Shown piece by piece: positions 33,728 through 41,111 of a stretch of 46,664 nucleotides of DNA. Source of the stretch: Thermoplasmatota archaeon (GTDB lineage: Archaea > Thermoplasmatota > Thermoplasmata > Thermoplasmatales > Thermoplasmataceae); contig JAMCPG010000035.1 of NCBI GenBank assembly GCA_023379845.1, positions 1 through 46,664 on the forward strand. Direction: 5' to 3'. Under the pieces are notes generated by a model. That model saw only the letters and a program-made list of their open reading frames with translations, searched no databases and was not told the DNA's origin. The translations under genes and the position numbers were made by a program. Every line of letters starts with the position of its first letter. The first letter of the stretch is position 1.

Positions 33728-34013
33728 ATCCGCTCAGGGCAGCCGTGTTCTAAAACTTTTACCCATTATGAATTCCAGCTAATTTTTAAAAATAAATGAA
33801 ACATATTGGTTGCACTTGCTCTTGCAGGTTTAGACATATGCCGGGTTTATGCATTTAATTCAGGCATGATTTCTGTATTCGTCAACACTAAATCTTAATC
33901 TGTTTTATGTGACGTGCGTTAGATAAGAGAAGTATGCTGATGCTCTTGAAAGTTTGAAAAAATTATTGTAAAGCGACGATTCACAATAATAAGTGCAGTA
34001 GATTATGCCTCTT

Positions 34014-34706
34014 TCAGTAACCGCCGATGCCACCGGACCCAGAAGAACTGCTGCTGGCAACTGTAAGGTTAAGGAACTGCTCTGCAATGCCCTTTACAAC
34101 GAAGCCGTTATCGGGTGCAGGAAGTCCCCACCAGTCTCCCTGGAGATGCCAGCTTCCTCCAACGTCCTCGTATGTCAGCAGATAGGGGAGAATAAGCGTT
34201 GCAACCGTATCGTTCACGGTACCATTGCCCTTTATGGAAGTCAATCCGGATAAATTCTGCTTATCGCTGGCATTCAAAAGGACGAGATACCAGAGATCTG
34301 CTGTAACATTAGCATAATTACCAGAAACAGATATCTTGAAATTGTATACGGAATAATAATCAATCGGATCATGCTGGAAAAACTTGCTCCAGGTTGATTC
34401 TATCTGGCTCGTGTTGGTATATGTTCCATTGAGGGCGCTTCCTTTCACGTTCCAGTAAAGCACTGAGGATGAACTGTATTGCGAAATGACCTGCGACAGA
34501 TTCTCAACACCGATTGCCTGCCAGTGCTCGTACGCCATGGAAGTTACCTGGCTCTCTTTTTGGGAAAGAGTCGGCCCGGGGACCTTTGTCACATATAGAC
34601 CCCATCCAACCCCCGCAACAATTACCAGGACTATGGTCACAGCTACAAGAGCATAAATAAGTGACTTCCTTCCTTTGTTCTGCATACCGCTTGAACTTTC
34701 TGCCAT
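34014..34706 (-). CDS. Signal-anchored exported protein, NTF2-like candidate domain
   Basis: About 230 residues from the ATG at 34704-34706 (MAESSSGMQNKGRKS), with one N-terminal membrane helix LIYALVAVTIVLVIVAGVGW. The outer domain (TSMAYEHWQAIGVENLSQVI, then strands ending in WYLVLLN and YEDVGGSWHLQGDW) has the helix-then-curved-sheet pattern of NTF2/SnoaL-like folds. This is inference. It ends in a Ser/Gly-rich tail (ASSSSSGSGGIGGY) and has several glycosylation sequons. TATA-like CTTAAGTATC precedes it. Confidence 0.7.
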   Translation of the reverse strand: MAESSSGMQNKGRKSLIYALVAVTIVLVIVAGVGWGLYVTKVPGPTLSQKESQVTSMAYEHWQAIGVENLSQVISQYSSSSVLYWNVKGSALNGTYTNTSQIESTWSKFFQHDPIDYYSVYNFKISVSGNYANVTADLWYLVLLNASDKQNLSGLTSIKGNGTVNDTVATLILPYLLTYEDVGGSWHLQGDWWGLPAPDNGFVVKGIAEQFLNLTVASSSSSGSGGIGGY

Positions 34707-34936
34707 GCATAAACATACCAAATCCCGATACTTAAGAATTCTGTCCCTCATGTATTCGTAATTTCTTGAAAGGTTCAGCGCAATTTACGAGATGACTAGT
34801 GAACAATGGAAACACAGCACAGATAAGCTCTTCTTTGCTTTTCGGAATTGGGCGGGAGTTGAATCAAACATATAATCATGGGTTGGTGGCAACCATTGTA
34901 ATGCCGGATGGAGCTTGAATAGATGTCAGTATTGCA

Positions 34937-35035
34937 TTAAGATAAAGGGATTGGTGTTTCTTCTTTGCACATGAAGCAACAACCAGGAAATAGCTGCGCA
35001 TCACATTCCTGGCATCGTGAAGGTGATTCTTGCAT
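34937..35035 (-). CDS. 32-residue zinc-ribbon peptide
   Basis: ATG at 35033-35035, stop TAA 34937-34939. Sequence starts MQESPSRCQECDAQLFPGCC and continues FMCKEETPIPLS. The CxxC ... CCxxC spacing with a Pro-Gly turn is a complete zinc knuckle or minimal zinc ribbon. A TATA-like minus-strand CAATTCATAAAAGTC (35051-35065) is about 22 bases upstream, fitting a near-leaderless message. No homologue is known to me. It lies opposite the NAC gene. Confidence 0.5.
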   Translation of the reverse strand: MQESPSRCQECDAQLFPGCCFMCKEETPIPLS

Positions 35036-35095
35036 CTCTCCCTGATGATTGACTTTTATGAATTGCCGGAGAAGATTTGCCTAATTTTACAAAAT

Positions 35096-35107
35096 AAGTT
35101 TATCTTT
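35096..35107 (+). promoter_or_regulatory. TATA box of the NAC gene
   Basis: AAGTTTATCTTT is centred 27 bases before the ATG at 35129. This supports that ATG rather than the longer frame starting at 35030, which would begin upstream of the promoter. Confidence 0.55.
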
Positions 35108-35128
35108 ATTCATTCATTAGCGTCTACG

Positions 35129-35488
35129 ATGATGCCCGGTAGAATGAATTCCAGGGAAGTCAAAAGAATGATGGCGCAGATGGGAATCAAATCGGTTGAC
35201 ATGACCGACGTGAAGAAGGTCGTGATGGAAGGCGCTGCCAAGGATTATGTCATAGAGAACCCACAGGTCATGATGATTGAAGCGCAGGGAGAGAAGTATT
35301 TCCAGATATCCGGTGCGATGAAGGAAGTGGCCAAGCAGGCAGCTTCGACTCCCCAGGTACAGTACAATGATGACGATATAAAGCTCGTGATGGAACAGGC
35401 AAAGGTAGACCGGAGCAAGGCAATAGAAGCGTTGAAGAAAGCCGATGGCGAAGTTGCCCAGGCAATCATAGATCTTGCAACACGCTAG
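35129..35488 (+). CDS. nac: Nascent polypeptide-associated complex protein (archaeal NAC)
   Basis: 119 residues, binding ribosomes and emerging chains as a homodimer. NAC domain: MMPGRMNSREVKRMMAQMGI, DVKKVVMEGAAKDYVIENPQ, and EAQGEKYFQISGAMKE. It is followed by a C-terminal UBA domain DIKLVMEQAKVDRSKAIEAL with the closing AIIDLA. Typical length and architecture for archaeal NAC. The CCA-adding enzyme gene begins four bases after its stop, so the two are co-transcribed. Confidence 0.95.
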   Translation: MMPGRMNSREVKRMMAQMGIKSVDMTDVKKVVMEGAAKDYVIENPQVMMIEAQGEKYFQISGAMKEVAKQAASTPQVQYNDDDIKLVMEQAKVDRSKAIEALKKADGEVAQAIIDLATR

Positions 35489-35492
35489 ATAA

Positions 35493-36791
35493 ATGATGTT
35501 AGATTACGACAAGATCTATGCCAGGAAAGCTCCTGATGAGGCAGAGCGCAATGACCTGAAGAGAATATCAGGATCACTCATGGGGAAAATACATTCATTG
35601 CTCTCCAAGATGAGGGTCTCGGCCGAAGTAGAGCTGGTAGGTTCCACGTCAAAGGGGACAAACCTCAAGGGAGGTGATATAGATCTTTTCATAGTCTTCC
35701 CAACAACATACTCAAGATCGGAAATAGTGAAAACGGGCCTGAGGATAGGGCATACGGTGCTGCCGAATGGCCGGGAGAAGTATGCAGAGCACCCCTTTGT
35801 CTTTGGTTACGTGGAAGGCCACAAGATCGATGTTGTGCCCTGCTTCCACATGAATGAGAATGATGACCTGAAGAGCGCGGTTGACAGGAGCCCCCTCCAT
35901 ACAAGATGGGTGAATGCTCATCTTGATGACATTAAACGCAGGGAAATCGTACTGCTAAAGGCATTCATGAAAGGAATTGGCGTCTATGGGTCCGAGGTTG
36001 CCAAGGGAGGCTTCTCAGGATACGTCTGCGAGATCCTTGTAATAAGGCTGGGATCTTTCCTGAAGGCACTTGAATTCTTTGCTGGTTCAGAGAAGAGGCT
36101 AAGGTTAAAGGAGGATCAGCCCTCGCCAATGGACGATGCGCCCATGCACGTGACGGATCCTGTGGACAGGAAGAGAAATGCCGCTGCTGCAGTCACGAGC
36201 GAGAACCTGGCCAGAATGAGGATCCTGAGCAGGGAATTTCTACATGAACCATCAGAGGAATATTTTGACGGGTTTCCAAGAAAGAGTCCGCCCAGGATGC
36301 CCAGGAAGACATGCTTCAGGATTTTCACTCTTGAGCGTCCCGATCTGCTGGATGACATTATCTATCCACAGGCTGAGAAGCTCCGAAGGATCATTGTAAA
36401 TGAAAGCAGGAATGAGGGTTTCCATCCCATCGATTCCGAGGTGCTCATGGGAAGGCGGATTAACATACTTGTTGAGCTTGAAAGCGATACCAGGCCCGCG
36501 ATAAAGGTGCATACTGGACCGCCAGCATTTTCACCCGAAACGCGGAGATTCCTGGATAAATGGAATGACTCTCCACATGCACGTGGACCATTTATCATGG
36601 ATGACAGGCCGGTCGTCGAGGTTGCGCAGGCATCAAGATACAACGAGGTACTTATCGATAACCTGAGGGACAAGGATATTGGCGCCCACCTTAACGGAGT
36701 AAAGGCCTCGATTAAGATATATTCCATGCCCGCGACGAAGGAACAGAGGGACCTGATGCAGAAATACATGACCAGGAACCTGACAGGATAG
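35493..36791 (+). CDS. cca: CCA-adding enzyme (archaeal class I tRNA nucleotidyltransferase)
   Basis: Adds or repairs the 3' CCA of tRNAs without a nucleic-acid template. The 432-residue protein has the class I nucleotidyltransferase head VELVGSTSKGTNLKGGDIDL with the GS and DxD metal motifs, the third Asp in KIDVVPCF, then the PAP/CCA core and tail domains. Needed here because neither tRNA gene in the window encodes CCA. Located directly after nac and tail to tail with the ubiquitin-like gene, three bases between stops. Confidence 0.95.
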   Translation: MMLDYDKIYARKAPDEAERNDLKRISGSLMGKIHSLLSKMRVSAEVELVGSTSKGTNLKGGDIDLFIVFPTTYSRSEIVKTGLRIGHTVLPNGREKYAEHPFVFGYVEGHKIDVVPCFHMNENDDLKSAVDRSPLHTRWVNAHLDDIKRREIVLLKAFMKGIGVYGSEVAKGGFSGYVCEILVIRLGSFLKALEFFAGSEKRLRLKEDQPSPMDDAPMHVTDPVDRKRNAAAAVTSENLARMRILSREFLHEPSEEYFDGFPRKSPPRMPRKTCFRIFTLERPDLLDDIIYPQAEKLRRIIVNESRNEGFHPIDSEVLMGRRINILVELESDTRPAIKVHTGPPAFSPETRRFLDKWNDSPHARGPFIMDDRPVVEVAQASRYNEVLIDNLRDKDIGAHLNGVKASIKIYSMPATKEQRDLMQKYMTRNLTG

Positions 36792-36794
36792 TGC

Positions 36795-36989
36795 CTATCC
36801 TCCGGAAAATATCTCAAGGAACTTCAGGTCATCATCAGGAGTGACGATCTCGTCGGAAGTAACCGGGTTCCCGTTTTTTATGTAAACATACGATGATTCT
36901 CTTATCTGAAGCATCTCAGCCACCTTTGCGACTGTCATGCTTTCAGCTATCGAGGTCGTGTAATGCTTCCTGCCAACTATGCTTATCAT
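36795..36989 (-). CDS. Ubiquitin-like small modifier / sulfur carrier (MoaD/ThiS/SAMP type)
   Basis: A 64-residue beta-grasp protein: first hairpin MISIVGRKHYTTSIAES, helix TVAKVAEMLQI, then SYVYIKNGNPVTSDEIV, DDDLKFLEIFSGG. It ends exactly in Gly-Gly, the sign of proteins activated by an E1-like enzyme for thiocarboxylate formation or protein conjugation (SAMP, Urm1, ThiS). The acidic C terminus and small size suit a SAMP2/Urm1-type carrier for tRNA thiolation. MoaD or ThiS roles cannot be excluded. Its ATG is 7 bases beyond the 3' end of tRNA-Gln(UUG), so it most likely shares that gene's transcript. Confidence 0.85.
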   Translation of the reverse strand: MISIVGRKHYTTSIAESMTVAKVAEMLQIRESSYVYIKNGNPVTSDEIVTPDDDLKFLEIFSGG

Positions 36990-36996
36990 GTTTTTA

Positions 36997-37069
36997 CAGC
37001 CCCGGGCAGATTTGAACTGCCGTCAACGGATCCAAAGTCCGGTATGCTTGGCCTCTACACCACGGGGCT
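36997..37069 (-). tRNA. tRNA-Gln (UUG)
   Basis: Minus-strand molecule: acceptor AGCCCCG / CGGGGCT, D arm GTGT ... GCAT, anticodon stem CCGGA / TCCGT around loop CTTTGGA (anticodon TTG), T arm GGCAG TTCAAAT CTGCC, discriminator G. No intron and no encoded CCA. A TATA-like CTTTTATTTACCC (about 37090-37101, minus) is 26 bases upstream. The wobble U34 is of the type thiolated to s2U in Gln, Lys and Glu tRNAs. Confidence 0.93.
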
Positions 37070-37112
37070 TCGCCCCTCAATCTTGACAGGGTAAATAAAA
37101 GTCAGCTAACGA

Positions 37113-37919
37113 TCATGGGAGCCGGGAGTTTTTTGGAAGCATCTCCGTTTCACCCGTATCCCTGTCTATCGCATAAAGGGAGGAGCCGTCAATCTGCGAA
37201 GCGCATTCTATGGATTTATAACTTATCGAGTTCCATTGCAGTATTCTCTTCACCGTTGAAAGAGCAGTCCTCTCGGTATTGTTCTCCTGGCTCAGGTGCG
37301 TAAGTATTATTCTTGTTTTCTCGGTGCATATTTCAGAGAGCGCCTCCCCGGACTGGACATTCGAAAGGTGCCCGTAATGCCCTTCTATCCTCGCCTTCAG
37401 TCCCTGGCTGTAGCTACCTTTTCTGAGCATTTCGACGTCATGGTTTGCCTCCATGGCTATTATGTCCGATCCCTTTGCTTCCTGTATGAGGTTTGCGTCA
37501 ACTCTTCCAAGATCTGAAATTACGGATATCTTTATGTTACCGGTCCTGAAGATGTAGGCAACAGGATCCGCAGCGTCGTGTGAGATGCTTACCGCGGTTA
37601 CGCTTAGATCATCCAGCGTGACATCTTCATGAATGGGAAATGCATCCTTCAGTCCGAGCGATAAAAGTGTCAGCTCCCTTGAATAGAGATCGATCTTTGC
37701 CTTCCTGGTCGCAACTGGTATGCCGGAGGAATGATCGGAATGCTCATGGCTGACGAATAAGTTGATCGAATCGAATCCTGAGCCCAGGTATTCAACTCTC
37801 TGCTGGAATCTCCTGTATGATATCCCAAAATCAACGATTGCCAGTGATGTACCGTCTGCCAGGAAGGAACAGTTTCCCCTGCTGCCACTCGCAACCATGC
37901 CGAAATAGAGCCTTGACAT
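37113..37919 (-). CDS. MBL-fold metallo-hydrolase, YycJ/WalJ-like
   Basis: About 268 residues from ATG 37917-37919 (MSRLYFGMVASGSRGN); the frame is open upstream, but that part overlaps the next gene. Motifs: ASGSRGNCSFL, zinc site LFVSHEHSDHSSGIP, ISHDAADPVAY, VISDLGRV, MEANHDVEML, GHLSNVQSGEAL and ILTHLSQENN. This set is that of YycJ/WalJ proteins (putative exonucleases or regulators linked to DNA repair in bacteria). All metal ligands are present. It follows the membrane protein gene on the same strand. Confidence 0.87.
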   Translation of the reverse strand: MSRLYFGMVASGSRGNCSFLADGTSLAIVDFGISYRRFQQRVEYLGSGFDSINLFVSHEHSDHSSGIPVATRKAKIDLYSRELTLLSLGLKDAFPIHEDVTLDDLSVTAVSISHDAADPVAYIFRTGNIKISVISDLGRVDANLIQEAKGSDIIAMEANHDVEMLRKGSYSQGLKARIEGHYGHLSNVQSGEALSEICTEKTRIILTHLSQENNTERTALSTVKRILQWNSISYKSIECASQIDGSSLYAIDRDTGETEMLPKNSRLP

Positions 37920-37950
37920 CCGTTGCAGGATTGCTTTACAATACATATAG

Positions 37951-39213
37951 CTAAGGCAGGTCATCCTGTCTGGAGAGCATCCCTATCCCCATTCTAGCGT
38001 AAAGGTAAAAGTTGAATATATTATAGATGAATGCGAACCCGATCACTGGAATGCTTACGTAAATCTTGAAGTAGTTCTGTGTATAGATGGTGGCACCCAG
38101 GGCAAGCGAAGGATGGATAAAGACGACATATGAAAAATAGGAAAGATATACCTGTGGCACAGGTATCGCCACATTTGATATATTTGGGGGAACAGTTGGC
38201 ATTATTGGATAAACCACCAATGCAACCGTCTCAATGATTATAGAGGCCAATCCGCAGAAGAAGGCAATCAGTGAAAATTTCCTCAAGTTTTCCGGCAGGA
38301 GCCAGTATATGATTGTAACCGAAAACAGTATGGGCGGTACTTCAAGTGCTACATTGCCAAACTTAGAGATAACAGCATTCTGCAGGTAAACAAGGTAAAA
38401 ATGATATAGTGGATAGTTGGAAACAAGGATTTCTAGAACGCTCGGGCCGATTGTGGCAAGTATTACGAGATTCAATGCTATGAATACGGCGCATGACAGT
38501 ATGCTTCTTTTCTCGCCTCCAGCGGTGGTTCTCCTGAAACCTATTATGAGAAGAAGAACTGCAACAAACGAGGTGAATACCCAAAAACCCATGACATATG
38601 GCGAATACTCCAGATTATAGCCTGTGGAGTCAAAAAGGCCAAATGCGGTGACTGCAAGCGGAAGCGAAAAAACAATGAATCCTGATCCCGCAGCTTTCGA
38701 ATGCGGGAAAGAATATTCGTCCGATGTGTTTCTGGCTGAAGCACTCTTGCGACCTGTGTTCGTTACCATGTCAATTGTTTGCTGCGTAATGCCGAGAACC
38801 AGGATGCCTTTCTTCCCAAGTATGTCAACATCGCCGGACATGATTTTCCTTAGTATAGAAAGTGTGCCTGGGCTCTTCAAATCCATGTGATCCTCCGACA
38901 ACATGTATACCGCGATTTCGCCAGAAGGCTTCATTGTTATGTAGGAATCTATGCTGGAAAGCAAGCCAACATGTATATTATTGCCGGAGAGAATGTTGTA
39001 GATTTGCAAGAGGGTGCTTTTGTAACCGTCTATGCTGTAAGCATCTACAACTTCGACGAGGTTTCTCGCCCTCTTGGATACCGCATCCATGATCTCCCTG
39101 GCCAGTTCCTCCGGCTTGACGGGACCGCCAAGGGATGGCGGAGAGCCAGCGCTGATCCCCAGGTATGAATATATCTCATTTTCCTGTTGTTTTCGAGGCT
39201 CCTCGTCGGGCAT
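37951..39213 (-). CDS. Membrane protein with N-terminal soluble domain, unknown
   Basis: 420 residues. The first ~175 are soluble and acidic to start (MPDEEPRKQQENEIYSYLGI), with a SKRARNLVEVVDAYSIDGYK segment and a strand-rich part. About seven to eight membrane helices follow, for example PYVMGFWVFTSFVAVLLLII, SLIAFFCGLASIIIETVALV and VYLSYFSYVVFIHPSLALGA. I do not recognise the family. It is transcribed divergently from the thiolase gene and upstream of the metallo-hydrolase. Confidence 0.7.
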   Translation of the reverse strand: MPDEEPRKQQENEIYSYLGISAGSPPSLGGPVKPEELAREIMDAVSKRARNLVEVVDAYSIDGYKSTLLQIYNILSGNNIHVGLLSSIDSYITMKPSGEIAVYMLSEDHMDLKSPGTLSILRKIMSGDVDILGKKGILVLGITQQTIDMVTNTGRKSASARNTSDEYSFPHSKAAGSGFIVFSLPLAVTAFGLFDSTGYNLEYSPYVMGFWVFTSFVAVLLLIIGFRRTTAGGEKRSILSCAVFIALNLVILATIGPSVLEILVSNYPLYHFYLVYLQNAVISKFGNVALEVPPILFSVTIIYWLLPENLRKFSLIAFFCGLASIIIETVALVVYPIMPTVPPNISNVAIPVPQVYLSYFSYVVFIHPSLALGATIYTQNYFKIYVSIPVIGFAFIYNIFNFYLYARMGIGMLSRQDDLP

Positions 39214-39307
39214 TTAATGTCAATTGATAAGTAATATAAATACTAAAGTCACTTGTCTGGATATGAAAAGAGAGCAATATTCATAGGAGGCTGCAGGCTC
39301 ATGTTGC

Positions 39308-40447
39308 GTGGCTGCAATAACGGCGGCAAACCATGTGAAATTCGGCCGGCTGGAGAAGGATCTCTTCCAGCTGTCGATTGACTCTGCCCTCCCAATCACA
39401 AAAAAATACGGCGATGCCATAGACCTCGCCATCTTTGCAAATGCATACGGAGGTCAATACAACGGGTTATCGGGCGTCAACAACCGACTGTCTGCCGAAC
39501 TGTTTGACGTTCCGGTGCCCTCTTTAAGGATCGACAATACAAGCTCCGGTGGCGCAACTGCCATTCATGCCGCAAAATCAATTATCCAGGCTGGAGACGC
39601 CCGCTCGATCCTGGTGATAGGATCTGAGAAGATGTCCTCGGTTCCGACAAGGCAGTCCTCTTCGATAATCGCATCACTGCTTGATCCTTATGAAAGATGC
39701 TCGGGACTTACACTTCCGTCGCTCGCAGGTTTCCTTGCCCGAATGTACATGACAAAGTATGGATCCAGCAGGGAATCGATCGCCCAGGTTACTGTCAAGA
39801 ATCACCGAAATGCGATGAAAAACGAAAATGCTCACCACAGGAAGGAGATAAGCATTGAGGATGTCCTTTCATCAAAGGTCATAGCAAGTCCGCTCACACT
39901 CTATGAATACTGCCCTATCAGTGACGGTTCGGTTTCTATGCTGCTCTCAGGGGATGAATTTGCTCAGTCGATTTCCTCAAAACCTGTCAGGATATCCAGT
40001 TCATCGATATCTTCAGACACGGCGCAGGTTTCATTGAGAGATGATATTATGCAACTGGGCGCCGTCAGGGCATCCTCCTCTGCCGCCTTGAAGCAGGCAG
40101 GGATATCGACGGAGGATGTTGATTTTGCCGAGCTTCATGACATGTCATCCATACTTGAGCTGGTTGAAGCCGAGGCTGTTGGCTTTTTCCAGAGGGGGAC
40201 TGCATGGAAGGAGATCATGGAGGGTTCAATGGATCCTGACGGGAGCATTCCAGTTAATGTCAGCGGAGGGCTTCTTGCCCGTGGGCACCCGATTGCCGCG
40301 ACCGGCCTGGCCCAGGCTCATGAGGCTTTTGTACAGCTTACATCCCAAGCGGGACAGCGGCAGCTGAAGGATCCGCATTTCGCGATCTCGGTTTCAATGG
40401 CAGGATTCGGCAACTCGGCTACGTCGATTGTATATGAGGCGATATAA
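39308..40447 (+). CDS. Thiolase-like protein with catalytic Cys replaced by Ser
   Basis: 379 residues from GTG 39308, archaeal SCP2/acetyl-CoA acetyltransferase-like thiolase. FAELHDMSSILELVEAEAVG and VNVSGGLLARGHPIAATGLA contain the two conserved histidines. The nucleophile segment, normally CASGxxAIH, is here SSGGATAIH (Ser 79, codon AGC, one base from TGC). Without Cys, ordinary thiolysis or condensation is unlikely. The protein may be a non-catalytic partner or have another chemistry. A DUF35 OB-fold gene overlaps its stop by one base, as with mevalonate-pathway thiolases. The N terminus is abnormal (see findings). Confidence 0.85.
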   Translation: MAAITAANHVKFGRLEKDLFQLSIDSALPITKKYGDAIDLAIFANAYGGQYNGLSGVNNRLSAELFDVPVPSLRIDNTSSGGATAIHAAKSIIQAGDARSILVIGSEKMSSVPTRQSSSIIASLLDPYERCSGLTLPSLAGFLARMYMTKYGSSRESIAQVTVKNHRNAMKNENAHHRKEISIEDVLSSKVIASPLTLYEYCPISDGSVSMLLSGDEFAQSISSKPVRISSSSISSDTAQVSLRDDIMQLGAVRASSSAALKQAGISTEDVDFAELHDMSSILELVEAEAVGFFQRGTAWKEIMEGSMDPDGSIPVNVSGGLLARGHPIAATGLAQAHEAFVQLTSQAGQRQLKDPHFAISVSMAGFGNSATSIVYEAI

Positions 40448-40740
40448 TGCCGCTCTACATATGCACTGGTTGCAGAGATATCATAACTTCCGGGGATAAT
40501 AAGTGTGGCAGGTGCTCTTCGGAGACCGTGAGAGCAGATTCCATTTCATGGAAAATCATTGGAAGGGTTGAGCTTTTCTCCACACCGGAAGGCTTCCCTG
40601 AAAAATATTACGTCTATCTCCTTGAATCTGGAATAAGAAAGATATTCTGTTTTTCTGAGGCTAAATTCGATGATGATGCATCCGTATTTCCAGAATTCAT
40701 CGATGGAAAGATGGTGTGCGTTTCTTCCGGGAGAGAATGA
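40447..40740 (+). CDS. DUF35-type zinc-ribbon/OB-fold protein
   Basis: A 97-residue protein with an N-terminal zinc ribbon (YICTGCRDIITSGDNKCGRC) and an OB-fold (WKIIGRVELFSTPEGFPEKY, GKMVCVSSG). DUF35 proteins hold thiolase and HMG-CoA synthase together in the archaeal mevalonate complex and may bind acyl-CoA. It overlaps the thiolase stop (TAATG), so a tight stoichiometric complex with that thiolase is likely. Confidence 0.88.
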   Translation: MPLYICTGCRDIITSGDNKCGRCSSETVRADSISWKIIGRVELFSTPEGFPEKYYVYLLESGIRKIFCFSEAKFDDDASVFPEFIDGKMVCVSSGRE

Positions 40741-40758
40741 TCTGCCGTTTACACTGGA

Positions 40759-41058
40759 TCACATCATGTTGAGCTGTTCCTTTGCATAATCTGTCATCAA
40801 GGACGGGTTCCATGGGGGCTCCCACACCAGTTCTACGTCGGCAGCCTCCACGCCTTCAAGATTCTCGACAACACGCTGTGCCTCCGCAAGTATCCATGGA
40901 GTGACGGGGCATGTTGGAGCGGTCATTGTCATCTTGATGTATACCTTGTCGCCGTTTATCTGTACTTCGTACACAAGGCCAAGGTTCACGATATCCATGC
41001 CTATCTCTGGATCTGATACTGCTTGAAGTGCATTGAGGATCTCCTCTTTGGTTACCAT
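40759..41058 (-). CDS. MIP18/DUF59 family Fe-S assembly factor
   Basis: A 99-residue protein: LNALQAVSDPEIGMDIVNLG, the VYIKMTMTAPTCPVTPW segment with the conserved reactive cysteine, and VELVWEPPWNP. The family (SufT, PaaD, CIA2 relatives) helps mature Fe-S proteins. Short, complete, and transcribed alone with a TATA-like CATTTATAAAC upstream. It converges with the DUF35 gene. Confidence 0.93.
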   Translation of the reverse strand: MVTKEEILNALQAVSDPEIGMDIVNLGLVYEVQINGDKVYIKMTMTAPTCPVTPWILAEAQRVVENLEGVEAADVELVWEPPWNPSLMTDYAKEQLNMM

Positions 41059-41111
41059 ATTATCATCTTCTAAGTTTATAAATGTATTTAACCTTTATCT
41101 GACTGCTTGCG

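Noticed and set aside
33519-33782. 87-codon plus-strand frame
   Set aside because: It lies antisense to the cysteine-patterned CWC gene. Its own translation shows no domain or sensible composition.
34752-34936. Minus-strand 28-codon frame ending LCFHCSLVIS
   Set aside because: One CxxC alone, no clear promoter spacing. Not enough to call a gene.
34990-35040. Plus-strand 24-codon frame with His and Cys residues
   Set aside because: It is antisense to the zinc-knuckle peptide, whose CxxC spacing is regular. The plus frame has no motif.
35030-35128. Long N-terminal extension of the NAC gene
   Set aside because: The TATA box at 35096-35107 lies inside it, and the family begins at MMPGRM. The upstream part is not transcribed from that promoter.
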